A stretch of DNA of 64,000 nt. It comes from Stercorarius parasiticus (Eukaryota > Chordata > Aves > Charadriiformes > Stercorariidae). Location: assembly GCA_013396915.1 (NCBI GenBank), contig VWZL01000329.1:318450-382449 (forward strand). The letters are read 5' to 3'. Positions 12,900 through 24,239 of this stretch are shown piece by piece. A program made the position numbers and the translations under genes. Within the stretch, counting starts at the first letter, position 1. Every line of letters begins with the position of its first letter. The notes under the pieces are model-generated. The model saw nothing but the letters and a program-made list of their open reading frames with translations, searched no databases and had not been told where the DNA came from.

Positions 12900-15800
12900 G
12901 GCACTAGGATTAGCCTTATCTGTCTCAGTGTTTCAGCTATCATGGGAGTCTACCACTTCACCTCTCCAGTGTGGATGTGATGCCCCAACCTCCCTTATCC
13001 ACCATCAGATCTACCATCTCAGCACCTTGTGTCTGTCCTTGGGGTATCACATGGACCTGGAGGAGATAGGATAAACCTTCCCTGCCTCTCTTCTCTGGGC
13101 TCAGGCTGCTCCCAGCCCTTCCCCAGCCTCCTCAGATTTACCTTTTGATCCTTCCCCCGAATTGGCATTCCCTCAGCTGCTGTTCCCTGCTCACAGACTC
13201 CTTAAGACCTTGCAGTAAAACTTTACACATCATTTATCATGAGATGTATTAATGGTACAAACAATCTCTTAGCTTCCTTTTATCTCAGCATGCCCACCAT
13301 GTGGTCTACTCATGACTATTAGCAGCACAGATGACAGACTAGGCAGCGAGAGGATGTGTTCTAATTTGCTTTCTTCACCCCGTTATATTAGGGGGGGGTT
13401 CTACCACCAGGCTAATCTGAGTATAGGCTGGGAAGACTTTTATGGTGTGCAAGGGGTTAAAGTTTTGTGTGTCATTATGCACAGACCAAGAAGATTTCTG
13501 TCCGTTTCCCAGTCCAGTCTGTATTTTTTAAGCATCATAAATCTGTCTCCTTGCTGCTAAAGCCAGCAAGAAATCACGCCTCACTGTGTCAGTCTCCAGT
13601 CAGTCTCTTGTCCTGATTTAAGCAAAACCATGCAACTGGTTGCTACTGTACGCGAATGCAAAAGTAAATGCCTCATCTGCTATGCTGCTGGTGGTTCTGC
13701 AATCATTAATCTAATGAAAGCGATAATAACTCTTGGGGATGTGGTTCTGGGTGAAATCTCAACTCAACCAGAGACATGCTGTGCAGCCCGTACATTCAGG
13801 GAGTGATTTGTCATCTGCAGGACGGAGGCACCTGTAATGAGCAAGACGGCTTCTGGAAAAACCAGATGCTGCTTCTTGGGGGGAATAAACTGGGAAACGT
13901 TTGCTGAAGGAGCTGTGCATGCAGCACTGAACCTACAGATCCTGGGCGATCCTTGGGACAGGGATGGTCAAGCAGGACATTCGCAAGAGAAGCTAAAGAA
14001 CCTTAAGTCTCACTGTCAAAGCTGATCGGGCACCCCGGAGCCCAGCACTGAGCCCAGGCCCTGTGTGTCAGCACCCTTTCCCAGCAGTGTGAGATGTCCG
14101 TACGTCTGGTAGTTTCACTATCAGAGGCCAAAGGAAAGTGCTCATTTTCATTCTTGCTCCCAATGAAGAATTGAGAAAGAGCAGCCAGTGGAGAGACAGG
14201 AGGTTTCTGTTGTCAGGGAAGGGGTTTTCATTATTTTGCTCACATGGAAAGGTCTACTTGGTGCCTGGGGACGATGCACACAGATGCCCATGGTGGCATC
14301 TTCCCGCTGCTCGGCCAGAGATGTACTTACACACCAGGGGTACCTGAGAGTGATGGGGGCCAGCAATGGCCCAAGCTGCCAAGGCATAACCCCAGGGACA
14401 CCCAGCCATAGCCAGGAGACTGAGCTCTGTTAAACATTGCACCATTTTGTCTTCTTTATGGCTGGAGGCTTTTACGAGAACATGCAGTTTTTGTCTGCAC
14501 TCCAGCAAGAGGAAGAAGGATGCTTATAATCCGGTGCCGGAGAAATTGGCTGAGTATCAGAGATCTGTGCCAGCCCCCTTTGCTCTCCCAGAATCTGCAG
14601 CCGAGATGCCTGGGAGCATTTCTTAACCGTTCTTTTTGCTACATAAAAGCTGCTAAGTCAAAACCTAAACAGTTTGCAAACTGAAGTTGATTTTGATGAA
14701 CCTTCAGATTTTAAAGTGTTTGGGAGAAAAGTTCCATTGTTGACAGAACATCTTCTTTCAGCTGCTTTAGTGAGCAGGTTTGAAAATGAGTCAGAATTTG
14801 AAGGCTTAATTAATTCAGACCTAGTATTGGAAAAAAAAACCAACAAAACTAACAGGGCTGAAATCTGAGAAGGCTGCCTTTCTATAGACCCCAAATAATT
14901 CAGAGAGATCATAACATTTTCCGAGACGTCAGTCCTTCATCCATATGGGAAGAGCTTTTCATGTTTCAAGAACCATTTATGGCTGGTCTGTAACCAGGAT
15001 TTACTTCCAGACAGTCCCTGAGAAGCGTCCGTACGAACCAGGCAGGCTCTGAGATAGAGAGAGCAGGAGCTGATTTCAAGCCACACAGCCCTTTGTATCC
15101 GGAGGTCCCATGCTCCCCAGCGCATGCCCAGCCAAGAGCATTGCCCATGGACACCTTCCTGGATGGCAGCCACCCTTGTGGAGACCACCCTTAACGTACA
15201 GGAATTCAGGGTCCCTCGCTTTGTGCTTGTCCTTCCTTCTCCGCTCAGGCTTGTGAAGGGGGCAAGTGATGGGTGCCAGTTTCTGGGAGATCCCTCTGAA
15301 ACCTGCCCGGCTGCTGCTGCCCTATTTCAGCTGTTGCCTCTCCAGAGAAGCCTCCTGGGATGATGCTGCTTATCCTACAGGTTTTATGCACTTCCAAGGG
15401 GGCAGAGGGAGGAAAGTTTATGGCTGCATTTATGAGGAGCATGAGATTATCTGCATACGCTGAAAAAATCACAGAGGCTATATAAAGAAGGGAAAGTACC
15501 ATCCTTTGGCAAATGGAGTGACTTGGTATTAGCCTGCAGTCAAAGAGGATCTTAAATTATTGTTGTCTTTTTTTGTATTGCTCTACAGTAGTTTAAAGAT
15601 AAAAGCCATCTGGGAAGAGTTCAGATAAGTTGTGGGGGGAGCCAGACAAGCTTAGATGCTCTGACTGCAACGTGCTGAAATGAACCTGCTGCCTGTAAGA
15701 GTTTCTGCTTTGTCTCCCTGGGTTCAGGCTGATAAAGCTGAGATACCCCAGGGCAGGGTAGGGCAAATCCTACCCAGGTGCTTCAGCCTCTTCCCCTGTG

Positions 15801-17240
15801 GTGTGTCCCCTGTCTCAGCATCTGCCTCTGCAAAGCAGCATTGCCTCTGCAAATCTGCTGACTGTAGCAGCCTATTGGAAACACCTGCTCATTAAGCAGC
15901 GCTGGCTATAAATTCACTTTCTTTGCTTAGTGTGTATTATCATTGCACCTTCCCCAGAATAGGACCTGCAAGCCCTGATCAGAGGACAGCCATCTGATCT
16001 CTATCTCCCTGTTGCCTGGGACATCTTTGTCACTGGCACAGACCAGATGAGGTGTTTGCTCCCCATCTCCCAGAGCTGAGGTGTGTGATCGAGCATGTGG
16101 TGAGCCCCTTCGGGTTGTCCCCAGGCCCAAAGAGGTGGCTGAGATCCTCCATTGGGAAAGGAGAGGAAGGGGAGGCCGCGGGACCCCGTCCCAGCCAGTC
16201 ACAGGGGTACAGTTGGAGGCTTTGCCTGGCCCAAAGCTGACTGCAGTAAAGCTAATGGAGTGAAAAGCTTTCAAATCAGCTGGCCCCTGCCTGGTTCTGT
16301 AATTTAAACATGGGTTTATTAGAAATAATTAATTTAGCCTGTAGCAGAACAGCACAGGGAGAGCAGCATGGCTGTTTGTGCAGGAGCTGGCACGTGATGG
16401 GAAGGGGAGCTGGCAGCACTGCGAGCGCAGGAGCCCGGGAGCGCAGGTCTCACCGGCAGCCCTGCACCCCTGGACTCCTGCACCTCTGCTCCCTGTCCCC
16501 CTGCCACTGCCCCGCCAGCCCCGCAGAACCCGCAGCTCCATCCCATGGGGATGGTCCAGAAGCATCGCTCCGGCCATGCCTCCGGTGGGTGCTGGGTGTG
16601 CGTGTGTCCTGTGTGCATGGCTGTGGGTGGTCCCATGAGGGGCAGTGGGCTCTGCAGACCGGCCGCGATGGGGCAGCGTGGTGCCCAGCATGTTCCCTTC
16701 TCTGTGGACACAAGCAGGGAAGGGGTTGGGCAGTGCAGCTGTCCCCGGTGCCCCCGGCTTTGTTGCCTGAAGATGTAAATGGCATTTTGGACCTTTCCTG
16801 GGAGGAGGAGGCTTCTGGCAGTCACTTCCCAGGCAGTTTTACACCAGTCCGGTTTAGCATTAACAGATGTGCTTGGCCTCACGAATGCCAGAACAGTTTT
16901 ACTCTGCAGTGCCAGGCACAATCGCTGCCTGTAGCGAGGGGCGAGCAGTGAAACAACCGGGATGCCGTTAAGAGCAGCTGCTCTCCTGGCACAGCAGAAA
17001 GGCGTCCGATGAAACGCCAAAGGCTCCTCTGCCGGGGGGCAAACCCCAGATGAAATCTGTGATGGTTGCAGAGCCCTGGCAGCGCTTCATGGCCAGGGCG
17101 ACGGGGGCACTAGGAGCACTAATTGTGCAGAGCACTCTTCTTTCGAGACCTTTCCAAGAGGGAAAACCACCCGGGACCAGCCCTGGGGTGAGGCGCTGGG
17201 TTGAGGGTGGCCATGCTCCGCACAGGGCTGTAGCACTGCC
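12900..17240. other. Intronic sequence without recognised element
   Basis: This is mixed single-copy DNA. AT-rich patches at 13190-13290, 13680-13740 and 14640-14900 contrast with a GC-rich patch at 16370-16780, where overlapping chance frames of up to 228 codons occur on both strands. The frame at 14647-14868 is unusual because it is open in AT-rich DNA; it is discussed under findings. No mobile element was recognised. Confidence 0.4.
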
Positions 17241-17249
17241 CTGCGGGGC

Positions 17250-17395
17250 TGAGGGCTGGTAATCAGTCCTCCTGGCAAGCCGGCAAGCTGCAAGGCATTA
17301 CTGTAATCTAGTCTGCCGGAGATAAAAGCGCGAACAAGCTTTGCAGAGTCAGACAAGGATAAGCACTGACTAAGTCTGGAATGTTTTTTCAAATG
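17250..17395 (-). mobile_element. Ancient L2-like LINE reverse transcriptase fossil
   Basis: Read on the minus strand, the frame gives SLSDSAKLVRAFISGRLDYS followed by NAL and AGLP. This matches the hallmark 'KL(V/I)HAF(V/I)xSRLDYCNALLxGLP' region at the C-terminal end of the reverse transcriptase in L2/Jockey-type LINEs. The cysteine of DYCN is now serine, and similarity fades after GLPGG. It is short, degenerate and much older than the CR1 copies. In birds such L2 pieces survive only as fossils; persistence can reflect chance or reuse as regulatory DNA. Confidence 0.7.
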
Positions 17396-17399
17396 ATAA

Positions 17400-19905
17400 T
17401 GGCTCTCCTTAATAAAATGCTAAATACAACACTCCAGCAAGGCTGAAAGCTGCAAACAGCGAAGGTTGCATGGCCATCCTGGCCTGGGAGCGTTGCCCAG
17501 GCGGGCCAGCCACGGGCCGGCTAATTGCAGCGGCTTGTAGCTGGTCGCAGCATTGATCTGTCAACATGGAGGCTTCCTCCAGCTCTGCCTCAGCCTGCAC
17601 ATACCCTGGCACCCGTTGCCTCCACCAGGAGCCCACTCCCACCCTCCCTCCAGCAGGGAGCCAGCCCTGGCAGGTACAGTGCCTGTGGGAAGTCCGAGTG
17701 CCCCCCTCTGCAGGTAGTGCAAGGACTTATCCCCTTGCCAGCTGCTAAACGTCAAGTGCCACGAGGGATGTTAGACCTGCACTGGCCTTGCTGGGACTAA
17801 GTCACCGCCTTGGGACTAGCGGTGCTGGAGCACAAGCTGAAATCAGGCAGGACAGGCGCGGGGTGAGTGAGTCTTTGAGCAACTATATTACTGATTCCCC
17901 GACGGCTTCAAAATCTGTCTTTGTGTAGTGCTGCTTTTTGAATTGCTCGCGTTCACACAGCAGCTTGAGGGGAGTGATAAGACTCATGAATATGGAAATT
18001 CTTCTCAGAGGGTGCGAGGGGGTTTGCTGGGACCTGGGGTGTTTTCCTGAAACACTCATGCTCACATCCTGGCTTTCTTCCAGCGCCACCTGCCGAAGCG
18101 ATGGGCAGCTTGGGTTCAAAACGGACCCCAGGGCAAGCGCCAACACAGGCAGTGCCCAGCCCTCCCCGGGTCTGGGGAGCCAGGGCAGCGCTGGGGCAGG
18201 GACCGAGGGGCAGCTGGTCCCCAAGGACCAGCTGGGCTGGTTCCTTCTCAAGAGGAGAAGAGCAGGGGCCCAAGGAAGCACCTAGGGGAGCTCTGTGAGG
18301 GTGACAAGGTGTTACCTGTACCTGCACAAAGGGCACACGGTTTTCCATCAGTCACCGTGGGACTGGGATGCACTGTGCGGGCTGCGGAAGCAGGCACGTT
18401 TCATTCAGCACGCGTCGTCCCCGCCAGCAAGCACAGCCCAGCATCACGTTGTTTGCCCAACGCAAATGAAGTGGTTTTCCAATTTCTTGGCATTGAACAC
18501 TCCTCTCCCCACTAATCTGCCTGCCAGATTGAAGCTAAACTTCCCCTTGCTCCTCACAGGCGTCTGTGTGCCCACACCCTGCCCGGGCAGCAGGCAGCAG
18601 CCAGAGCCTGCGGATCACAGCAGGCGTGCGGGAGCCCCGGGGCGGCTGGGGCTCAGTGTCCCTCCAACTATAGTCCCGTGCCAGCGGGACTTGCTGTGCC
18701 CTGGGAACCCCCACCACTGCTGGCCTGGCTTAGTGCTGCCCAGGTCCCTTAAAGGCACCCAGGATCAGTGCCAAGAGCCCCCAGTGCCGTGGGGCTCAGT
18801 GTCCCAGTCACACCAGCCCTCCAGTGCCACGGTGCCCACCCTGTCCCAAGCTAGGGGGGACAGTCACCACCAGCCGGCACTGGGCTCAGCACGGGTGCTC
18901 GTTGCACTGGGAGGTGCTCCTGGATGCCACTCCAGGCTGCTCTGCATACATCCACTGGCTATTCATCGCTCTAAAAGTCTGTAAAGATTAACTTCTGGGA
19001 ACAAATATAACATCTTTATGGAGCGCCAGGAACAAACTGCTTTAGCATTCCAGTGGCTGCTCTGTTGCATGGAGACATCTGTTTGCAACAGGACGCACGG
19101 AGCAAATGATCTGTCAGTGTTCGAGGGGACGCGTCCTACAAGCGTCTGCCCCCCCTCTGATGGCAGGTAAAGGTAACCTTGCCATCCATTGCAGCTGCAC
19201 AAGGCACACTCCCAGACTGTGTTGGCGGCACTTGCTACTACCTCGAGCTGCTGGCATGTGCTGTAAAATCAGCTGGTGTCTTCTCTGCTTTCGACCTCCA
19301 GCATCACAACAGGTAGGGCACAGCCTTTGGAAGGCATTGAGGGAGCAGCCGGCAGCAGCAGAATGTGTCCCATCCCTTTGGATTCATTTCTTTGCCACAG
19401 ATATGGAGAGCTTTTTTCTGGTTTCCATGATTGCACCTGGAAACAGGGGGCTTCTGCATACAGGCACCATGGTGCAGGACACTGGAGTCTCCATGGTTAA
19501 AGGAAGGCTGGGAGGAACACTGGGCATGTTTTGTCATCTTGAAAAATGCAGGCTTTGCACAGCATGGTCAGAGCTGTGTGGGTGACACGAGGTGAGGTAC
19601 CACGACCAGTGGGTTTCAACCTCAGTCGAGATCTGTGAGTTCATCGTCTCTACAGGGCTCTCCTAGGAGGAGGTCAGTGCAGGCACAGCAGTGCTCTTGC
19701 ACTCGCTACAGTGTGCCCAAATTTCGGGGAAAGCTGCTGTAAAAATAGAATTTATGGCTTGGGATAATTTTATTCCTTCACCTTGCAGTTTTTGCTCTTT
19801 CAAAGGCTGGCTGGAGCCCAGCATTCGCGCTCGCAGCTGCTGTGCAGGAGCGGGTCTCTGATGTGAAGCTGCAGGATGCTCCGGGTAGCTGTCAGGCAGA
19901 CGCGC
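17400..19905. other. Intronic sequence without recognised element
   Basis: Mostly GC-rich DNA, with chance frames of up to 229 codons (for example 18295-18984) that lack any domain and overlap frames on the other strand. No repeat family was recognised. Confidence 0.4.
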
Positions 19906-19910
19906 TGTTT

Positions 19911-19975
19911 CACAGAGTCACAGAACGGTGGGGTTGGAAGGGACCTCCAGAGATCATCTAGTCCAACCCCTCCGC
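19911..19975 (-). mobile_element. CR1 LINE 3' end, antisense, very short
   Basis: The + strand reads CACAGAGTCACAGAACGGTG, then GGTTGGAAGGGACCTCCAG and AGATCATCTAGTCCAACCCC. This is the reverse complement of the standard CR1 3' terminus. Only about 65 bases are recognisable, so the copy is severely 5'-truncated or eroded. It belongs to the same broad 3'-end type as the copy at 8900-9517 (GGACCTC...CTAGTCCAACC). Confidence 0.88.
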
Positions 19976-20450
19976 TGTTTGCCTGGAACCAGTCCTGTCC
20001 CACCCCGCTTTCTGTGAGCCTCCGCTCCCAGGCAAGGCTGCAGCTGTAATTCCTCTGTAGAATTGCAGTTACCCCTGTTTCTGCCCCAAAATAGTAACGT
20101 ATGTGGAAAGAGCAATCCAAACGGAAATTGGTTTTATTCTGTGGGATTGGCAATTCCTAGGACCCAGTGCAGCTGGTTCCAGTGCTCTCCCCGGCAGCCC
20201 CCTGTGCTGCAGTCTGCCAGCGGTGCTCGCTGCACCCGGGCGAGGGGGCTGCAGTGGGTACAAGCCCTAGCGCTCAGCTACAGGCAGCATTTGCCATGCC
20301 CAGCCTACGAGCAGCCAGTCCACCAGAAACCAGCCCTGGCAGAGCCTCTCTCCTCTCGGGTTCAGCAAACAGACACCAACACACCCTGGGCTGCTCCTGC
20401 CCGCCTGGGGAGTACGCAGGTGGATGGCGTGTGCGCAGGGACTGCGTGCG

Positions 20451-20487
20451 CAAAGAAATAACCTGTTGCAAAGAAATAACCTGCTGC
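20451..20487. repeat. Tandem duplication, 18-bp unit, two copies
   Basis: The unit CAAAGAAATAACCTGTTG is followed directly by CAAAGAAATAACCTGCTG, with one T/C difference. This is a small local duplication in otherwise single-copy DNA. Confidence 0.85.
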
Positions 20488-20859
20488 AGAGCCCAGCCTG
20501 TGGCAGGGCAGCAGAATGAGCATGGAGAGACCTGGGTAGCAAATGCTCTCACCCAGGGGGAGACGTCGGTGAGTGCATTGGTGCCTTGCCAGGCAAGCCG
20601 TGAATGAATGTGCCTTTACCCAGAGCAGTGAATCACCGTTAGAAACCACGCAGTGATTGATATGAGGAAAAGCAAGTCATATATTGGGTCATCCTGTCCA
20701 TCTCATGAGCCAGCATTTGTGCATTCCCTCTGGGATATTTGCCAGGGATCTCTGACCTGTGTCATGCTGTGGAGTTTCCCCCTTTCCCTGGGATGGCAAT
20801 TCTCTGATTAACATGGTTTGCTGCCAGAAAACTTTCTCCGATATTCAGTCTGTGTTTTC

Positions 20860-21020
20860 CTTATGTTAATTTCTTGCCATTACCGCACCCTGATTAATTA
20901 CTCTGTTTATGCCTCTAGAATATTTGCAGGCTGTTGCCATTGATGCAGGAACACTTTATAGACGAGAAACGTCTGTAGATCTGTAATTGCTTAATGAAGT
21001 GCTAATAGACAGGAATCAAG
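20860..21020. other. AT-rich block, possible conserved non-coding element
   Basis: This segment has TGATTAATTACTC, TGTAATTGCTTAATGAAG and similar homeodomain-type cores in a compact AT-rich patch, with no coding frame. It could be an enhancer-type element of the intron. Only motif density supports this. Confidence 0.25.
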
Positions 21021-21029
21021 AATATTCAC

Positions 21030-23700
21030 TGTTATCCCGGGGTTTGTGGGACCAATGAATGTCTTTGTGGTCTGCAAAAATATTGGCTGTGCCCCAGTTT
21101 ATGATTGCCTCGTAGCCAGCCTGTGCTAGCTCAAGCCTTCTGCTCACCCTTGTAGTCTCTTTTATGGCTGGTTGACTTTGCTGCCATTGCTTGGGCAAAG
21201 GGATGTCTGTAAGGACTCATGCCACAGATTCCTTGTCCCAGGGAACACTGCTTCAAAAATGCAATCCAAAAATGGGACGGGGCTTCTGTTTGGCTTTACT
21301 GGCTTGTAAATTAGGGTAAAAAATCACTGGGAAGATGCCTAGCAGTGAGTGCATAGGGGTCCAGACTCCTTGGCCTGACTACCCAAGTGTGGATGCATTT
21401 TGCACTTCCTACCTGTCAGATGAACCTGTCAGTTATGTCTCTGTTTCCCCAGCTCTGCCTGTTGTTTTTGCTCCCTGGCACTCGGCCATACCTCCTCCGC
21501 AGACACATAACACTGTGCATTCCCAAGCAGGGGTTGAAATCCAGCCCACTGTGCATTTCCCAGGTTGTCCCATTTTTTCCTTGTGGCATCACTGAAACCA
21601 AGCTCCCCGCATGCCCCTGGGCAGCAGACGTGCCTTGCTGGCACCCGGCTGCCGTGAGATCCGTGTCGCTTCGTGCTTCTGCCTGGGCATCTCCTTGGCA
21701 GGGGAAGCTCACAGGGGCAGCCACTGGCTCGGCTGATACTTCCACAGCCTCAAAATAAAAAGATGCTCCGAAAGGTCTTCTGACTCCCCTACAAGGCCCC
21801 CCTGCCTTCTCAAGTGAGAAGAAAAGGATCCGTTAATGTTTAGCTTCATTTCTCTTTCTCAAAGAAAAGAAAGCTTTTGTCAAGCATCAAAGCCAGGATT
21901 TAGGACACAAAGCAAACCGCTTTTCTGTGGGCTTCTGAGGAACCAGAGGAAGAAAAACAGTTGTTTGAAATTACCAACTAAACTGGTAAATTTGAAACCC
22001 GCAGTTTGTGTTTAGCCGAACAGAAGAGGCTCAAGAAATTACCTGTCTGCTCCAAGCCTCTCTGAAGTCAGGAGCTCCGTCCAGGTCTGAAATCTGGGGG
22101 CACCGAGGACACAGACTCTGCACCGAGCGGGTTTTTGGGGACAAGGGCTGGGGTGAGTCTGCAGCTGGAGCCCGACCCAGCTGTGCCGCAGAGCAGCCCT
22201 GCGCTTTGCAAGGGCTGGCGGCAGACGGCCTTGGAAAGCCCCAGAAAGCCCAGAACAGGGTGAAGCAACTGCAAGGAAAACATACAATAAACGTATGGCC
22301 TGAAGTCCGGATGTGCGGTTTATTTTAAAACCTAATAACTCCAGATAATTGATAGTGGAGTGCAGTATTTTCAACGCGTTGGATTACGAGCGTCTGTCGC
22401 TCACAAGAAGCTGTAACCTTGAGCTATGAGACATTATTGGCAGTATTTAACACAAATCTGTTTTCCATCATTGTCAAATCTCACTTCAATATGCACCACA
22501 GGAAGAAAGCCGAATACTAAATTGATTTCTTTAATGGGAAGTGTTCTTCAGGAGATACCAACCTGTGTGGAGATGCATTAATAGGATTACAATGGAACCT
22601 TTTTATTTTGCCTTATTTTTTATGGAGATTTTTAATGGAGATTTCCTATCCTGACACACCTGCCATACGCTGCTTGGCCGCAGATGTTGCAAGGCAAACC
22701 GCCATGAGGAGAGCGTCTTCCTCTGGAGATGGAGCTCATGAACTCGGGGCTGTTTCTGCGGTGAGTCTTGCCAAGCCATTGCTGCAGGGAACAGCCCGGG
22801 AAACAGCGGTGTTTGCCAAACACCGAAGAAGAGCTCATCAGCCGCTGCCTACCAGGATAATGTGCTGCATCCCACTGGGACCTGGGATCACCCAGTGTAT
22901 CCCTCCCACTCCTCACCCAGAGCCCGTTTAGCCGCAGGCTGCGGGACGGCAGCCCTTGGGGAGGGTGTGGAGAAGCATCCGTAGAAAAGCAGGAGAGAGT
23001 GGAACCCGGGCACAGAGCAGAGCCAGGCATGGGAGCAAGATGCTCTGCACCGTGTTCAGGCCTGGCCCAGACCTGCCGTGAGCGCCCCCCTCACCAGCAG
23101 CTGGGGGGATTCATGCTGCTGCCATGGAGCAGAGTGGGGAGTCGCACTGCAGTTCTGGTTTTCACGCTTTGGTTTTCATGCTTTTCCCGGTATCTGCAGG
23201 TGCTGGAAGCCTGACCTGCCGGAGAAGAGCGCGATCGGGGTGTGCTGGTGCTGTGCCCAGGGCAGGCGGTGGCCGGGGGGCACCGAAATTACCTGCCATC
23301 GCCCCCGCAGGCTGGCAGTTAAGTGCGGGGATCATTTGTGCCAGGCAAGGAGGAGGAATGTTTGCCTTCTCCAGGAGTGTGGGAGTACTGTAAGTGATAA
23401 AGTAATTACCTTCTTCAGTGTAAGCTAATTGACAGAGAGCTAATTGACTTCTGAAAAGTTGCTATTTCCCTTCCCTGGGCAGGGTGAAAGCCCCTGGAGC
23501 TTCTCTCAGCATCTCCTGCTGACGCGGCCTGAGCTTCCCCGGGAGCACGGGGCACATCTCAGGCTTGGCTACGAGTCCCGAGCCAGGGCAGCTGCAGGCC
23601 CACAGCTGCATCAGAGGGGTCCGGCAGGCGGGGTGAGGAGCCAGGGAGCTACACCCGCGCTAAAGGGCTCGTGGCCGTGCTACCAGCCTTGGAACAGGGG
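21030..23700. other. Intronic sequence without recognised element
   Basis: Mixed single-copy DNA. An AT-rich patch at 22320-22640 contains TAAT cores and the sequence CAACGCGTTG and could be regulatory. GC-rich patches at 22060-22220 and 23000-23300 carry only short overlapping frames. No LINE, LTR or RNA gene was recognised. Confidence 0.4.
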
Positions 23701-23714
23701 TTTCACGTGGCAAT

Positions 23715-24236
23715 TGCTGACTCAGGCTGTGTTCAGTTTTGGGCCACTCCCTACAAGAAAGACATTGAGGTGCTGGAGCGTGTCCAGAGGTGGGGAATGA
23801 AGCTGGTGAGGGGCCTGGAGCACAAGTCTCATGAGGAGCAGCTGAGGGAACTGGGGCTGTTGAGCCTGGAGAAAAAGAGGCTGAGGGGAGACCTTCTCAC
23901 TCTCTACAACTGCCTGAAAGGAGGGTGTAGCCAGGTGGGGGTTGGTCTCTTCTCCCAAGTAACAGGTAATAGGACAAGAGGAAATGGCCTCAAGTTGCAC
24001 CTGGGAGGTTTAGATTGGATATTAGGAAAAATTTCTTCACTGAAAGGGTTGTCAAGCTTTGGAACAGCTGCCCAGGGAAGTGGTTGAGTCGCCATCCCTG
24101 GAGGTATTTAAAAGATGGGTAGATGTGATGCTGAGGGACATGGTTTAGTGCTAACTTGGCAGTGCTGGGTTAACAGTTGGACCTGGTGATCTTAAAGGTC
24201 TCTTCCAACCAAAGCGATTCTATGATTCTATGATTC
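23715..24236 (+). mobile_element. CR1 LINE 3' fragment, sense orientation, with ATTCTATG tail
   Basis: A nearly intact stretch encodes the C-terminal end of CR1 ORF2: [66 protein letters not shown] and [12 protein letters not shown] frameshift then moves the RLDI-type continuation out of frame near 24010. The 3' UTR follows (GGTTTAGTGCTAACTTGGCA, then GGTCTCTTCCAACC) and ends with tandem GATTCTAT units at 24216-24236. The copy is 5'-truncated and inactive. Its 3' UTR differs from the 8900-9517 copy, so it is a different CR1 subfamily. Confidence 0.95.
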
Positions 24237-24239
24237 AGC

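Noticed and set aside
16334..17020. 228-codon open frame on the minus strand
   Set aside because: GC-rich DNA with overlapping long frames on both strands, no domain, no flanking splice evidence and compositionally biased translation.
18295..18984. 229-codon open frame on the + strand
   Set aside because: Low-complexity Pro/Ser/His-rich translation typical of GC-rich non-coding DNA; no family signature.
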